Assembly: GCA_023055355.1 (NCBI GenBank)
Contig: JALJCS010000002.1
Span: 82,299,001-82,363,000 of the forward strand
Direction: 5' to 3'
From: Agelaius tricolor
Lineage: Eukaryota; Chordata; Aves; Passeriformes; Icteridae
DNA: 64,000 nucleotides
Part shown: positions 45,633 through 58,102 of the stretch, in pieces
How positions within the stretch are numbered: the stretch's first letter is position 1
How the letters are laid out: each line of letters begins with the position of its first letter
The notes under the pieces: model-generated
Database searches by the model: none
What the model was told of the DNA's origin: nothing
Seen by the model: the letters and a program-made list of their open reading frames with translations, nothing else
Program-made: the position numbers and the translations under genes

Positions 45633-48284
45633 CCTGTGCTTGATTCTCCAAAGGCAAAGTGCAAACCTTTAGATGGGTTTTGTTCCTTTTGCATTGACAA
45701 ATACAACACATAGTACAGCCAACACAAACTGCATTCCTTCATTGCCTCTCTACAGTGCCTGACAAATGCAATGCAGAGGTCCATGGAGCCTCCCCCAGCC
45801 CCTGTACAGGACTGAAAATAGTTTTCTTGTATTGGCTCAACATAAAATACTGGATTTTACAAGCTGGATCATCATATTTTCATCTTTAGCTACTTTCTTT
45901 TCAGAACTCAATGTTCTGCTGAGGGACATAGAGTCCATTCAGTATTAATTGCATACTCATTTCTGAAAGCTTAATCATTTGTTAAATAGACATGGGTTCT
46001 AGCTGCATTTTAGCCTCTACTCAAGTTTTTTTAAAAAAGGAAAAAAGTTTTCTAAGACTTTCAGGAAAAGACTAGCAAGAAAAAAGACCAATCAGCAGGC
46101 TGTGACCCCTGAACCTGCCTAGCAAAATTCAGGCTGAAAAACCTCTTTGTCAAAATCATGATATTTCCCATGTTTCACAAAAGTTCTTAACCATCCTGAT
46201 TAACCATCCATTTTTAAGTATCCAAATTCTGCATAAAAATGTTAAGCTATTGATGACAGCTATAGAATCCATTTATTTCCATGCATAGTAACTGCAGCTG
46301 GGACATTCTTAATGTGAACAAAACGCTTGAACTGAGATCCTCCAGGAAATATTTCTGAAGATTGATTCAAGTTAAAAGAAGATGCTGAGGCAAATCTATA
46401 TCTTGTAGCTTAAAAATAACAGCAAACCCCCTTCTTCAAAAGAGAATATGAATCAAATATTTACCTATATTGTTTTCACAGCATGAAAGAAACTTCACTT
46501 GCCTAAAATCTAAGCATGTAATGCCTTCACTAATTACATTTTTGACCCAATTTAAGTGTTTGCTAATATATATCTTAGAAATTATAGCATTTTCTGCGTA
46601 TCAACTGAAGGAGTACTTTTGAGTAGGAAAGATTACAAAATATATAAGAATTCGTAAAATAGTGTCTCTTCAATCTTAATCTGCCATCTAAATAAAGTGT
46701 CCAGGTGAAAAGAAGCACTCTCCATTGATATCACCTGGCTTGCTTAGAAAGAAATCTTAATGGCTCTGATATTCAATGGACATAATTTTTCAAATGTATT
46801 CATCTGGAAAAATTCTCATATTTATGTTAATAGAATTCTGGTATTCTATTATTCATCATACTGCAAAGTATAACAATTCTTCATTGACAATGTAAGAGTA
46901 ATAAATCTGAGCCAGTAAACACTAAAATTAATTATGCCTTTGTATCCTAGAAAAGCCAAATTAGCATCTCAACAATAATGGTAATTGCATATTTTTTACT
47001 GCACATGAGTTTATCAACTTTCCACAAAGCATAATGCAGTCAAACACAAAATTTGCTGATTTCAATGGTTCTTAGAAGAAAATTGGAATCAGAAATTTCA
47101 TTTTCAAGAAAACACTGGAGGGTCAATTATAATTACTCATACAGCTTTCAAAGCAGCTCTTCAAAGACATTGCATAGCTGAAACTACAATAGAGTAAAAT
47201 TCCAGACACTGCAAGCCTAATTGAATAGATAGGTTAATTCTACCTTGCGGTCAGAGCAAAATTCTTGTCCCATACCTAGTTTTTTATCTTTCATTTCTGT
47301 AATGAAATCAGAGGAAGAAAAACACCCAACAGAGTTTTAGGTACAAGACAGTTATATTTTAAAAGGTTAGCTATGTACAGAGTTTAGCTAAGTGGGAGCC
47401 AAGTGTTGGTGGACATGTCTGATCACTCACTGAAAGGTGTTTGGACTTTTCTGGGACGGTTGTGGTGGATGGTTTTTTCTTTTAGTTGCAATGAAATGTG
47501 AACATTTCCTCTAGCATTTGGCCTTCTGTCTGAAGTTAGGTCTGATATAGCAAAGATCTGAAAGACTCATTAGGACAATATCTTTAGGTTTTGTCATGTT
47601 TTTTTTTCATAATAATAGCCTTATTACTTTCACCATGATAATAATGTCCAAAGAATGGGCTAAAGCATAAAGAATGGCTGAAATGAATGAATCATTTTTC
47701 TGTCATTCCACTAATTGGGAAGAAATACCACTGTAATCAGAGCTTTCTAAGTCTACGTACCCAAGGGTAAGTGCTGACTAATACTGCTGTTTAAGGTGAG
47801 GTTAATTAATTGTGATAAAGATTAATTAATCTCTTCCCTTCTCTCTCTTTGAAAATAATTTTTATGATGAGACCGTGGCAACTATTAATCCATGTCAGAC
47901 TTACAAATGTAGAAATAGTGAAGGGGGAAAGGCAGAGGAGGATTTCAAGAACATTGTCTTAGGAAAAAAATGAACTGATCTAAAATAAAGACAAATTCTA
48001 CTTTATTTTACAGTGATCCATTGATTTATCTGGCACTTTTAGAAAGCAGTGTGCTTGGAATATGAGTAATGGCCATAGTAGCATATATATCTACAAGCTG
48101 TGATCCAGGCTTAAAAGGCTCTGTTCAGACAAGTCTTATTGCCAGTAATAGTGACTCACTCTAAAAGAAGTTGAAGGCACCAGCCATTCAAGTATTTAAG
48201 TGGAAGCTGCTTGCCTAGACTCAGATGACTGAGGCAGAACTTCCCCTATACTGTTCAAGCTCTTTGCAATCTATATATGCCAGA
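45633..48284. other. AT-rich DNA, no gene seen
   Basis: No repeat family recognised. Hairpin at 47798-47833 listed separately. Short open frames only. Confidence 0.55.
47798..47833. repeat. 13-bp inverted repeat
   Basis: Arms 47798-47810 and 47821-47833 pair at 12 of 13 positions (TTAATTAAT core), with a ten-base loop. Confidence 0.8.
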
Positions 48285-48317
48285 CATATATATATTGATT
48301 ATATATATAGATATATA
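48285..48317. repeat. (AT)n microsatellite tract
   Basis: ATATAT runs on both sides of a short TTGATT interruption. Confidence 0.85.
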
Positions 48318-48469
48318 CAAAGAACATGGTTAATAGCATGGATAATTCCACCAGTAGTACTGTCAATTACAGAATCAAAGTGTCTTGCAATAATTGGACA
48401 GCAGGAAGACATATTTGGCTCAAAGAGATTACAGAAAGAAGAAAATGCAAAATCGAAACCAGAATTAAA

Positions 48470-48585
48470 AGAAAAAAAAAACCCACAAAACAATAACACA
48501 ACAAAGCCACAAAATCCTACAAAAGAAAAAACCCAAAAAACAAAACAAAAACCAAACAAAACAAAACCAAACCCCCCCCCCAAAT
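48470..48585. repeat. A/C-rich low-complexity tract
   Basis: Nearly only A and C on the plus strand, with CAAAAC units and a C9-10 run at its end. The 140-codon plus frame (48225-48647) and the 163-codon minus frame (48299-48790), the longest in the window, are translations of this tract and not genes. Confidence 0.9.
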
Positions 48586-48735
48586 CTATAAATGTTCCCC
48601 AACATGCCTTAAATGGAGCTGTTCCCATATATACGCTTGAAATCTGACCACCTATGGTAGGGCCTGTCACTAGAAAATGATATCTGGAAAACATAGCCCA
48701 ACTCCGTGCACTTGAATATTTAGACCAGCAAAAAA

Positions 48736-48770
48736 TGTTTTTGTTTTTTTTTTGTTTTGTTTTTTTTCTA
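48736..48770. repeat. T-rich tract complementary in style to the A/C tract
   Basis: TTTTG and long T runs. Partly complementary to the CAAAAC tract about 150 bases upstream. Confidence 0.85.
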
Positions 48771-48845
48771 TGCATAGCACTTATGACCATATATTTTTTA
48801 TATATACTAATACAACACTTTGGAAATCTTCCCTGCTCAAAAACT

Positions 48846-48934
48846 GCAATAAAAAAAAATCACTAAATCCACACTCACGCCCCTTTCCCCCCAAAAACAC
48901 CCCAAAACAAACAACAAAACCCAACCCCAAACTT
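48846..48934. repeat. Second A/C-rich tract
   Basis: A run followed by CCCC/AAAAC units. Confidence 0.8.
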
Positions 48935-49489
48935 TTGGAAATAAAATGTGAAAATTAGTGTCAAGTAATTATTATTTTACATATTTTAATTTTAATCCAT
49001 TATTTAATAAATAGTGGTCAAGAATCTCTTGAAAACTTTTGAACTATATTGTAATTACGTAGTTTAAACAACCTGTGATTTCTCAAACTCTGATACTTGC
49101 TGCTACTCAGATCTACCTGAGTTAGCCCATGACACTTCAGGCTTGAGAAGAAAATAAAAACAAACAGTAATTCAAATATGTTCTCAGTGAAAAATAAATC
49201 ATTCTGTTTAGAATATGGTACACATTTTTGAGCCCATGTTAGAGAGTAGTGGAATTTCTTTAATATAAAATAAACAATGAAAATTCTATACAAGAAAGAC
49301 AAATACTCAAACATGAAATTTCAGGAGTTTGTATTTTAAAAAACACACTCAAAGATGAATATATTTTGAACTTTTCTATAAAGTTGACTAAAAACATAAT
49401 TAGAATGTATGATTATAATTTATAATCGAATTATAATTTATTATAATTTAAATTTCCCAAGAAGCTACTATCTTTGGAATTTTACTTTT
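48935..49489. other. AT-rich DNA with AT palindromes
   Basis: Includes the perfect palindrome GATTATAATTTATAATC at 49411-49427. No gene seen. Confidence 0.6.
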
Positions 49490-49790
49490 GTGTCCTCTGT
49501 ACAGCTGAGCAGCAGGTTGCCAGCTCTCAGTGAGGGTGGCTGCTTGCAGGGAATCACACAGTGGGACCTCAGGGTCTGTCCCAGCATCCCAGCCAGGAGC
49601 AGGCAGCTGGGAGCAATGGGGTAACCCAGCCCCAGGATTCAGGCACCTCCTTGGAGATGCAGATGCACTGAGGTCAGGCAAGGATCAGGTGGGCTCAGCA
49701 GGGCCTGGGGACTGGCAGGGGCTCCTTTACCTCAGGCCATGTGAGGGGGGTTCTGGGCTGGGCAGGGACAGGTAGAGCAGGCAATTCTTT
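49490..49790. other. GC-rich block with no CpG, origin unknown
   Basis: About 300 bp of G+C-rich DNA in an AT-rich neighbourhood. Reading through it, I find no CG dinucleotide on the plus strand. That points to long-standing cytosine methylation of a once CpG-containing sequence, as seen in old repeats, and argues against an active CpG-island promoter. Overlapping open frames on both strands have no recognisable domain. Confidence 0.6.
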
Positions 49791-52700
49791 CAGTACCTGG
49801 ATAGGGAATTCACAAAGCCATTGTGCAGCAAACGAATTCATAAGCTTCCTACCTTTTAGAATTTTGCTTATAGAACTTTTTGTCCTTCTTTAAAACAAAG
49901 AATATGCACATTAAGAAATAATGGATATTCTAGACAGACTTTGTCCAAAGCCACCAAGAAACTGTGTACAAAGTGGGACACAGATGTGCTGCCAGATGCT
50001 GTGAGGCTTTTTTGTTTGTCAAAAGAACATTTCCATGTTCAGTATGCTCACATTTTTTGCACAGTCAGAAGGTGAACTAGAGAAAAACATCTGGAACCCT
50101 AAGAAGTCTTTCAAGTTTACATGCACAGTGTTTTAATAAGAAGAAATGCATTATATATAATGTACGCACACACATATATATGTATATATTCCAAGTCTTA
50201 TTTCCAGTTGTTCCAAAGGGAAGAATGGGCAGCTCTTCTCTAGAGCCAACATCCCACACTGTACAGTGGGTTTAACTGTAGTGAGTAGCTGACACTTATA
50301 AAGTCTCCAGGCATATGTGAAAACAGTATTTAAAATCTCAGTTTTGTATAGATCCTTGCGATAAGTAGACTGCACTCACCTGGTCTCTGCTCTCTTAATG
50401 ACATCAACAGATTAAAAGGTTCAAGCCATCAATCCAATCCAACCCAATCCAGAGCCCATGATTCTTCCCCAACATCAGATTTCTATTTTTATTAACACTT
50501 ATCAAAAGAATTAAACAGATATGTTGGGTACTTCACAAACATATAAACTTCATTACCAGAATACATTAAACAAACATTCTTAACTGTTCAAATCATTTTA
50601 ATGTACTTTCTTGGTGGAAAGCTGATTTACATTTTAATCTTTTTGTGATGAATTCCACTTTTTTGGTTCCTCAAGAAATGTTTTTCATTTCATGTTTAAT
50701 TACTGAACTTCCTGGTAACTATATCTCAAGATGAAATATTTTGTCATGTGCACTGTAACATATGAATGCTTCCTTTGTTAGTGATTGTAGGAATGCAGGC
50801 TTTGCTACTTGTTTGTGCACAAAGCAAGATATATGTCATTCATACACAAAAAAAATATAGAATAGTCTGCTATTGAATAATATCTATTTTTTAAAAGATG
50901 TATAAATAGCTCTTTAAGCCCATTTAAATTAATTTTAACTGATGTAATTATATTTCTATGCATCTCTTTCAAGTTGTAGTGGTTCTGCACTATGAAACAT
51001 TAGCATTTGACTGTGTGGAAGATGACATTTGAAATTAACTTTTTGTTCTCTTAATTGGCTTCATTTTTCTTTTGGTAAGATGAATTCCCATCACTTAATT
51101 ACTTCAAGTGCAACAGCTGCAAAAGCACTTGACATTACCAGAGGGCCCAAAAAAGTAATCCAGACAGATATTCTATTTAGGAAAGAAAGAAAATCCTCTT
51201 TATGTGTAATTTTGGTTTGTTTTTTTTTAATAGAAAATGACTCAAAAAGGAAAAATATTTTTCTTAAAGCACTACAATATAATTAAATTTCCAAATTCAA
51301 TATAGAATATTGCTTCAATCTAATGAAATTTGGCTTTTAGCATTTAAATAGTAACTTATTGCTCATAAACTGGAGAAAAGTTACATAAATCCACTCCTCA
51401 TCTTATCCCAATGCTTGGTTTCAGACTGGAAAACAAATCAACCAACCTACATTCAACTTTGTTTTCTGGAGCTACACAGTTCCAATTGTACAAATTGTAT
51501 CTGAAAGATCTCTTCTTTGCCCACTGTTTAGCAGTTTTAAACAAAATCTCTCTACAATTTTTCTCTTTACTGTTGCTCTGGCAAATTCTTTTATGAAAAC
51601 TGTGTGTGTCTGAATTTGGCACAGTACCCAAAAAGGGACAAAAATCTGTAACCAAGACCATGGGAAACAAGTGCTCTGTGCAAAAGAACCCCATAGCATT
51701 TTCAATCAGTAGAAACTGGTAAATTAATCATTAGAAATGTAATGTTATTAAAAAATCATATTTAACTTTTCACGCCAGATAGGAAATTTTAACCATCTGA
51801 CAGGAACAACATTTACTGGGCTGTGTAATTAACCATGATTAAATTACCAGATGGATCAATGTCCTACAGCTCTGCTTACAGAATGTGTGCTTGGACTACA
51901 GACCAACTGCAGTGACAGTAAACTCTCCATATGTCCTGATGTCCTAGTAGCTTGATCATTCCTACTGAGATATGCATTTGGGTGCACCTACTCCCTACAT
52001 GCAATTTATTTTCTCTGAAAAATCATCTGAATATGAAGAGCAGGTGGGAAATAACTCTGCCTACTCCAAACCTGAACTCATATGCTCATACCACTTCTAA
52101 GATAAACAGGTCTAGTGTGTTTTACAGAATTATTCTGCAACATAGGTTCTTCCTTTCTTCATTCTCTCCTCTTTCAAGAAACTTAAGGAGGTTAATTATA
52201 CTTTTTCTTTCTACCAGTGATAAATGAAAATTTCAAGTATATAATTTCACAGCTTTCAGACAAATTATATTAAATGTAGTGGTAGTGAGCCAAGAAAGCA
52301 TCTTTGAGAGTAAGATGATTTGCGTAGTCTATTGGACAGTCAAGTATTATATTTTGATTCCAAACTGGTATGGGAGATGTGCAAAAAAATACCACATGTA
52401 CAAAAACATTGCATTCATGGCACAAGGTGACAGAGGACCACTAGCACTATCTTATTTCAAATGAACCATGCAAACATCCACATGACATGATTATCTGATC
52501 TGTGTTTAGGACAAAGAGTCAAGTTGGGTAATGATGTTATTCCTACTATATGGGTACAAATGCTATATAAATTATATCCTGTCAGTGAAAGTGTGCATAT
52601 TGTGGTAAATCATCCTGAAGTAATTACTGAGTGATATTTTACAACTCTTATCTTAATGTTGTTTTGCCTCTGAGTGCAATATGTCAATGCTAAGTGATTA

Positions 52701-53455
52701 CTGTAGGGTATTAAACTGGTAGTATTCTATTTGTCTATAAAGTACTTTGTGATCCACTAGCATAAAACACAAAATGCTATCAAGATGTCTAGATGTTCCT
52801 TACAAAATGAAAATAAGGGCATGAATTACATATTGTGCAATTCCTGTCAGTTTATGAGAAAGCTTTAGGACAAAAATCCTTTTTAGACAGTGGTAGAAGG
52901 CTATGTAAGTCACAACAAAATAAACATAATGCTACTGTGTGCAATGGAAGATTTCCCTTGAGTGAAATCTCTTCAGAAAAAAAGGCAAAACCAATCAACC
53001 AACTAACCAAAAAAACTCAACAGGTTTTCTTTGGGAAAAAAAAAAAATACTTGAAAAGAGAAGTTGAGAGTAAATGAAAATTTGAATTTATCAAAAGCAG
53101 GCTATCAGAAGTCTGGCAGAAAAAAATCTAAGTTACACAGCAGAGGAGACTTACTTTTAGCTATACATAAAAATGGAAAACAAAACACTCTCCAAACTCT
53201 CTAAAGTAGCAGAGAATTAATACAGTTTGGAACTGACAGCACTGTGTTCTGAATGAAGGAAGAAGCCCATACTGCAGGCAGTATTTTATGGGCCTCTGCT
53301 CAATTAGAGACTCTATTGAGACAGTTGTGCAAGTCATGGACAGGCATTATTTAGTTTCTCTTGTAGTTAGCTGTTGCAAGGAAATTCAGTTCTATCCATG
53401 TAAAGTCAGTGAGAGTTACCCATGACTACCATGGTAACAGCATCAGGTGTACCCA
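49791..53455. other. AT-rich DNA, no gene seen
   Basis: A (TATATA) and (ACAC) patch lies at 50150-50190. No repeat family recognised. Confidence 0.55.
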
Positions 53456-53795
53456 TCACAGAATCCCTGAGTCATTTAGGTTGGAAAAGACCTCTGGGAT
53501 CATTAAATCCAACCTTTCATTGACCACCGCTTTGCCAACTAGACCATGGCACTAAGTGCCACATTCAGTCATTTCTTGTGCACCTTCAGGGATGGAGACT
53601 CCTCCACCATCCTGGGCTTTCCATTTCAATGTTTAGTAAGGCTTTCCTGTTTATGTCCAGCCCGAACCTCCCCTGGCACAGCTTGAGCCCATTTCCTCTC
53701 GTCCTGACACTTGCTACTCCTTTCAGGGAGTTGTAGAGGGTGATAAGCTCTCCCCGAGCCTTCTTTTCTCCAGGCTAAACAACCCCAGTTTCCTG
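53456..53795 (-). mobile_element. CR1 LINE 3' end, antisense
   Basis: Starts with the complement of the CR1 terminal repeat (TCACAGAATCCCTGAGTCATT). It continues through TCCACCATCCTGGGC and CGAACCTCCCCTGGCACAGC to CTCCAGGCTAAACAACCCC, the classic 3' portion. Truncated at about 53795. Confidence 0.9.
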
Positions 53796-56408
53796 TTGGG
53801 GAGATATGCATCGGATACTGCTGCAAGTGGGGAGTAATGAAGTGGTTTCAAGAAAACTTGAATGTAATTTTTAAAGCCGCATTACCTCTTTGATGTCTTA
53901 TCTTGCTGTTTCCCAGTGGAAAAAAAAAAGATTGTAAAGTGAATCTTAATCTTCATAGAAATTACTGATATAATTCTTTGGTCTCATAATATATAGATAA
54001 TTCTAAAAAAAGCAGGGATAGACAAAGCCGTGTAAGGTGCTCTCATCAAACAAAGGTCGCTCAATATTTTCTAAGAAAGTAATTTATATTACAATAAACA
54101 ATTCATGATCATGCACACTAATAATAACTATAAAATCACAAATCTCCTTATTCGTTTGCCTATTACTCTGCATATGCTAGTTTATAAGTACACAGACAAA
54201 TTTCTAATTAAAAAATACATATATATTTAATGCTGAACCACAGCCACTGCTTTTCACAACAACACTAAGAATGCTCAAGCACCATTATGTCTGTAAAAGA
54301 CTTTTGTTGGGCTATTTTAACTATTTTGTATTTCTCCCATATGCTGAAGTAATCTCCACTGAATCAACAATGTGTCCTCTTGACCCAAGCTCATGCTTTT
54401 CTCATCTTCCTGCTTTAAAGAAAATTGTCTATGAACAGCTGCTCCTACAGAACTTCAGTAACAGGACTTTGAAACAAACCACTACTTTTGTGCACTCAGT
54501 GTGTCAGGCAGAAAGCCTAAAAAGGAGGGGGGTGGGGGGAGGAGGGAAGCAAAAATCCTATCTATTCTGAAATTGCCTTTACAATATTTTATAATTATTT
54601 TAATATAAATGCTGGAGCATGCAAAATGAAACAGACTTAGGCAGGAAATCTTGTACTTTAAAAAATAATATTTAAAGACTAGTATTGTCACCAAAAATTC
54701 TATTGTTTCCAATAGTATTGCCAAGTTATTGATCATTTAGAAGACATATGAAGTATACCTCTCTGCCTTTCACATTGTCTGCCTGTGAAGGGGACATTTA
54801 ACATGCAGGTCTTGCATTCCCTGCAGCACTGTTGAGAATGAGTAAGAAGTGAGCGTCTAAGGAAGATGACATCCAGTATGCATTCTACATTCAGCCACTG
54901 CTGATGTGAAATGACATGGAATCTGAAGCCTGTTCATACAGCTCTTTTGCTTTACTGAGTAATGTTTCAGGCAAAAAAAAATGTTGCAACAGCGTTCGGA
55001 GATCTCAAATCATAACTATTTTTATTAGAGCTGAAAATCAGAAAAAATTAGACAAGTAACGATGTCTTTTTTTCCCTTCGCTGGTATTCTGAAACACTAC
55101 ATCATGTTGACAGAACTAGCTATCCTAGTCTTAACATTATTTTTAAGAAAGTTATCTATAGCAGAGTTTTACCCACAAATGGTTCTTGGGTTTCTGTTTC
55201 ACTTTCTTTTTGATGATTTTTTTATCAATTCATCTTTTTCTACCTTTTTCTGCAGAGGGAAACATAACCAGTGTTTTCTCTGAAATGTGCAATTTTAGCA
55301 TTTAACAGTACTGAATTCCAATCCAGCTCTTTAAGCATTATGTGTCTCTCTCTTTGATGTCTCATAAAGAGAAAAATGTTTGGCCTGATAACAAATATAT
55401 TCATTCTAGACTATCAAGCCACCTGTGAGTTTCAGCCACACAATACACTTCAATAAGTGACTTTTCCAGGATGTCTGGAAATGGTTTGAGAAAAATTGAG
55501 TAATACACAAATATATGTACATTTTTATGGTTTCATTCACACCCATTATCAAGATAGAACACTTAGTTACAGTCATATTTGACCTTAGAATCACTGATTT
55601 TATCTGAGGAATCTCAATCGTAAGTTTTCACAAGGTTAACAAATATATACAATGTTGTTTTAAAATACAAGATTCCATTCATCAATTATGTTGTAATGAA
55701 TACATAAAGAGGAAAATGTTAGGGGAAAGAAAGATGAGGAAAAGATAAAAGTAGTCTATTGCTGAGTCATTGGCTTTAAGGACTGTGAAAGATGGCATCA
55801 AATCTACCAAAGAGATGGAAGACAGATTGCAAGAGATTCTCCAAATAAAGTAAAATCAAAGTAATTTTTAAAAGAAAAAGATAGAACCTGCAGGGTACTC
55901 TTGTAGTTCTTCAAAAAACCAGAATGGTTAAAAATGTTAACATCCTTCAACATATGGATTTCTTTCAGAGAAATGTACCCTGAGAGACAGGGTGCTCCGA
56001 GAGAATAAATGGCAGAAAAAGGCTCCACAAAAGGTCTGTTAAATGGAGTATTTAGGTTTGACTCTTGTAGGTTTTCATTTATTTCTTTAACTATCCATGC
56101 CACCTATAAACATTTGAAGTTTCACTGAAATGTGTGAAGTTTCACTTTCTCTCTCAACAGTTGTTGAAAGCTAAAATTTTTACTATAATTTTCACTTGTT
56201 CTGAAAAATCAACAACTATTTATCTTCATGATGACTGTGCATACCTAGTTGGGTAAATCCTCTTCAGCTTCTTAATCCAAAATAGTTTTCCTTGATAACA
56301 CAAAGAAAAAGCAAGAAATAAGGATTATGAATCCTCAATATTTTGCCAAATATTTCTCAGTGACCTAATCTTCAGAGGGAAAAAAGTATAAAGACAGGTA
56401 TAGGGAAG
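53796..56408. other. AT-rich DNA, no gene seen
   Basis: No repeat family recognised. A G-rich patch lies at 54525-54545. The open frame at 54271-54570 (99 codons) has no domain and ends in that patch. Confidence 0.55.
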
Positions 56409-56870
56409 TGACGTGGTGCAGGAATGGTATTCCCGAATCTAGTTCTCCCACCAAGACCTCTCAAACCACACTGCTGCTCACTCGCTCTCTTTCCCCCCTC
56501 TTCTCCCTTCTCCACCCCCTCTTCCACCCTCCTGCACCCCTGAAGGTTCCTGGAGAAGACCACTGCAGGCACAAAAGGCAAAGATCACAAGTTGAGGTAA
56601 GAACAATTTACTGAAAACAGCAATGAGATAGGAAAAGAAACAGTAACAGCAACAATATTATTGACAGAATAAATACAAAAAGAGAGAGCAGGTCCTCCCC
56701 CATCCACTGCCAGGCTTTGTTACCCAGAAAGGGACACCTCTCCTCCCCAAAAGTGAGAAAGTCCACCTCCCCCACCCCTGGCAAAGATGTAATGTGGTAT
56801 TGAATAACAAAATATCTTGGCCATGCTCCCTCCAACTGATCTGGGCCGGAACCAGGACTGGAAAAAAAAT
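56409..56870 (-). mobile_element. Probable solo LTR, antisense
   Basis: The plus strand contains an ACAATTTACTGAAAACAGCA segment (56602-56621) and a GATAGGAAAAGAAACAGTAAC-like segment. A pyrimidine-rich lead-in (56480-56530) and a Pro-rich stretch of CTCC/CCCC follow. All are in the order of an avian LTR I recall. The AATAAA near 56670 is on the plus strand and not in a meaningful place for a minus-strand LTR, so orientation rests on similarity only. Borders are approximate. Confidence 0.5.
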
Positions 56871-57445
56871 TTAAATTCCTATTTTAGGGAAAACTGTATA
56901 TGTTAAAGCAACCAGCTGTGATTTAGAGAGATGTTGTATTTAATTACAAGTAGTACACAGTTCAATAATGTTCCAAACAGTTTTCCATTTTTCTGTCAAG
57001 TTTGCACAATCACAGATATGTTCTTGCAATTTTAGATCATGAAAGACAACAACATTGCATGTCTGGAGAAAAGGACAAGGTTGGCACTTGATGGATATTA
57101 GACACTGACAAAATTAAAAATGCATCAAAATTTTAAAAATTAGTCTGCTTAGCTAATTTTCCCAGTCCAAATAATTGCTTTTTATATGCAAAATAAAAAT
57201 CTGTAATTTTCAATTCAAATGCTTTATCAGGAGGATGGCATATCCTGGAATTGGTTTGTTAGTAATGAAACTCACTGACCTTTTTCCCAGGCAAGGAGGT
57301 CTTTATATGACTGAGGATAACTCTCACTACCATTCTACATTTCCACTTAACATTTTGAAATACTGAGGTTTAAAACCCACACAATAAGGTATTTGAATTA
57401 TTGTTCTTAGCAAGTTCATAAACAGACATTCAGAATTTTCTGTCA
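56871..57445. other. AT-rich DNA, no gene seen
   Basis: Nothing recognised. Confidence 0.55.
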
Positions 57446-57482
57446 TAATCTAATCTAATCTAATCTAATCTAATCTAATCTA
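57446..57482. repeat. (TAATC)7 microsatellite
   Basis: Seven perfect tandem copies of the five-base unit TAATC, plus two bases of an eighth. Confidence 0.98.
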
Positions 57483-58035
57483 TTAAATGCTTCATTGGAA
57501 AGGACAATTAGACTAAAAAAACCCCAAACCTAAAGAAAACAAGGAAATAGCAATTACAGCCAAAAATCACCACTCAAATCCCCAACCACCAAAAGAAAAC
57601 CATTCAGAAATTTTCTTTAGTTAAGACAAACTGTGTTATATAATAAATGGATTACCTATAGAGCTAGTACAGCAAAATATCACCATCTTCATGGGACTAA
57701 AAAAGAGTAAGCAATGATATGAGTCAAATAACACTAAAAACCACTTTTTACCACCACTAAATTCTCTTCAGGGTCTTCATGTAATTCTTCTAACTCCTTC
57801 AGATATGAAGTATAAACAGAATTTCTTCTGCCCAGCTAGTAAATTTAGTCTTCTGCTCACCAATTCAGAAGCCAAAGGTCTTTACAGAGAAGCCCATTTG
57901 AAACTTGGAAAACTATAAGCAATAGTAGTGCTTTCTAGCAAAAAGGACTGCATATCAATCCCAAAAGGAGGAAAAGCAACATGCCTTCTCTCTTCCAACA
58001 TGAAATAGCAAGGGATATTTAGGAAACAGAACATG
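57483..58035. other. AT-rich DNA, no gene seen
   Basis: A/C-rich patches at 57517-57600. Nothing else recognised. Confidence 0.55.

Positions 58036-58038
<3 letters not shown>

Positions 58039-58101
<63 letters not shown>
58039..58101. repeat. (TTA)21 microsatellite
   Basis: Twenty-one uninterrupted copies of TTA after a short T run. Perfect arrays of this length usually vary in copy number between individuals. Confidence 0.98.

Positions 58102-58102
<1 letters not shown>

Noticed and set aside
48299..48790. Longest open frame (163 codons, minus strand)
   Set aside because: Almost wholly a translation of the A/C-rich tract (Phe, Gly, Cys, Val runs), with no domain. Low complexity removes stop codons.
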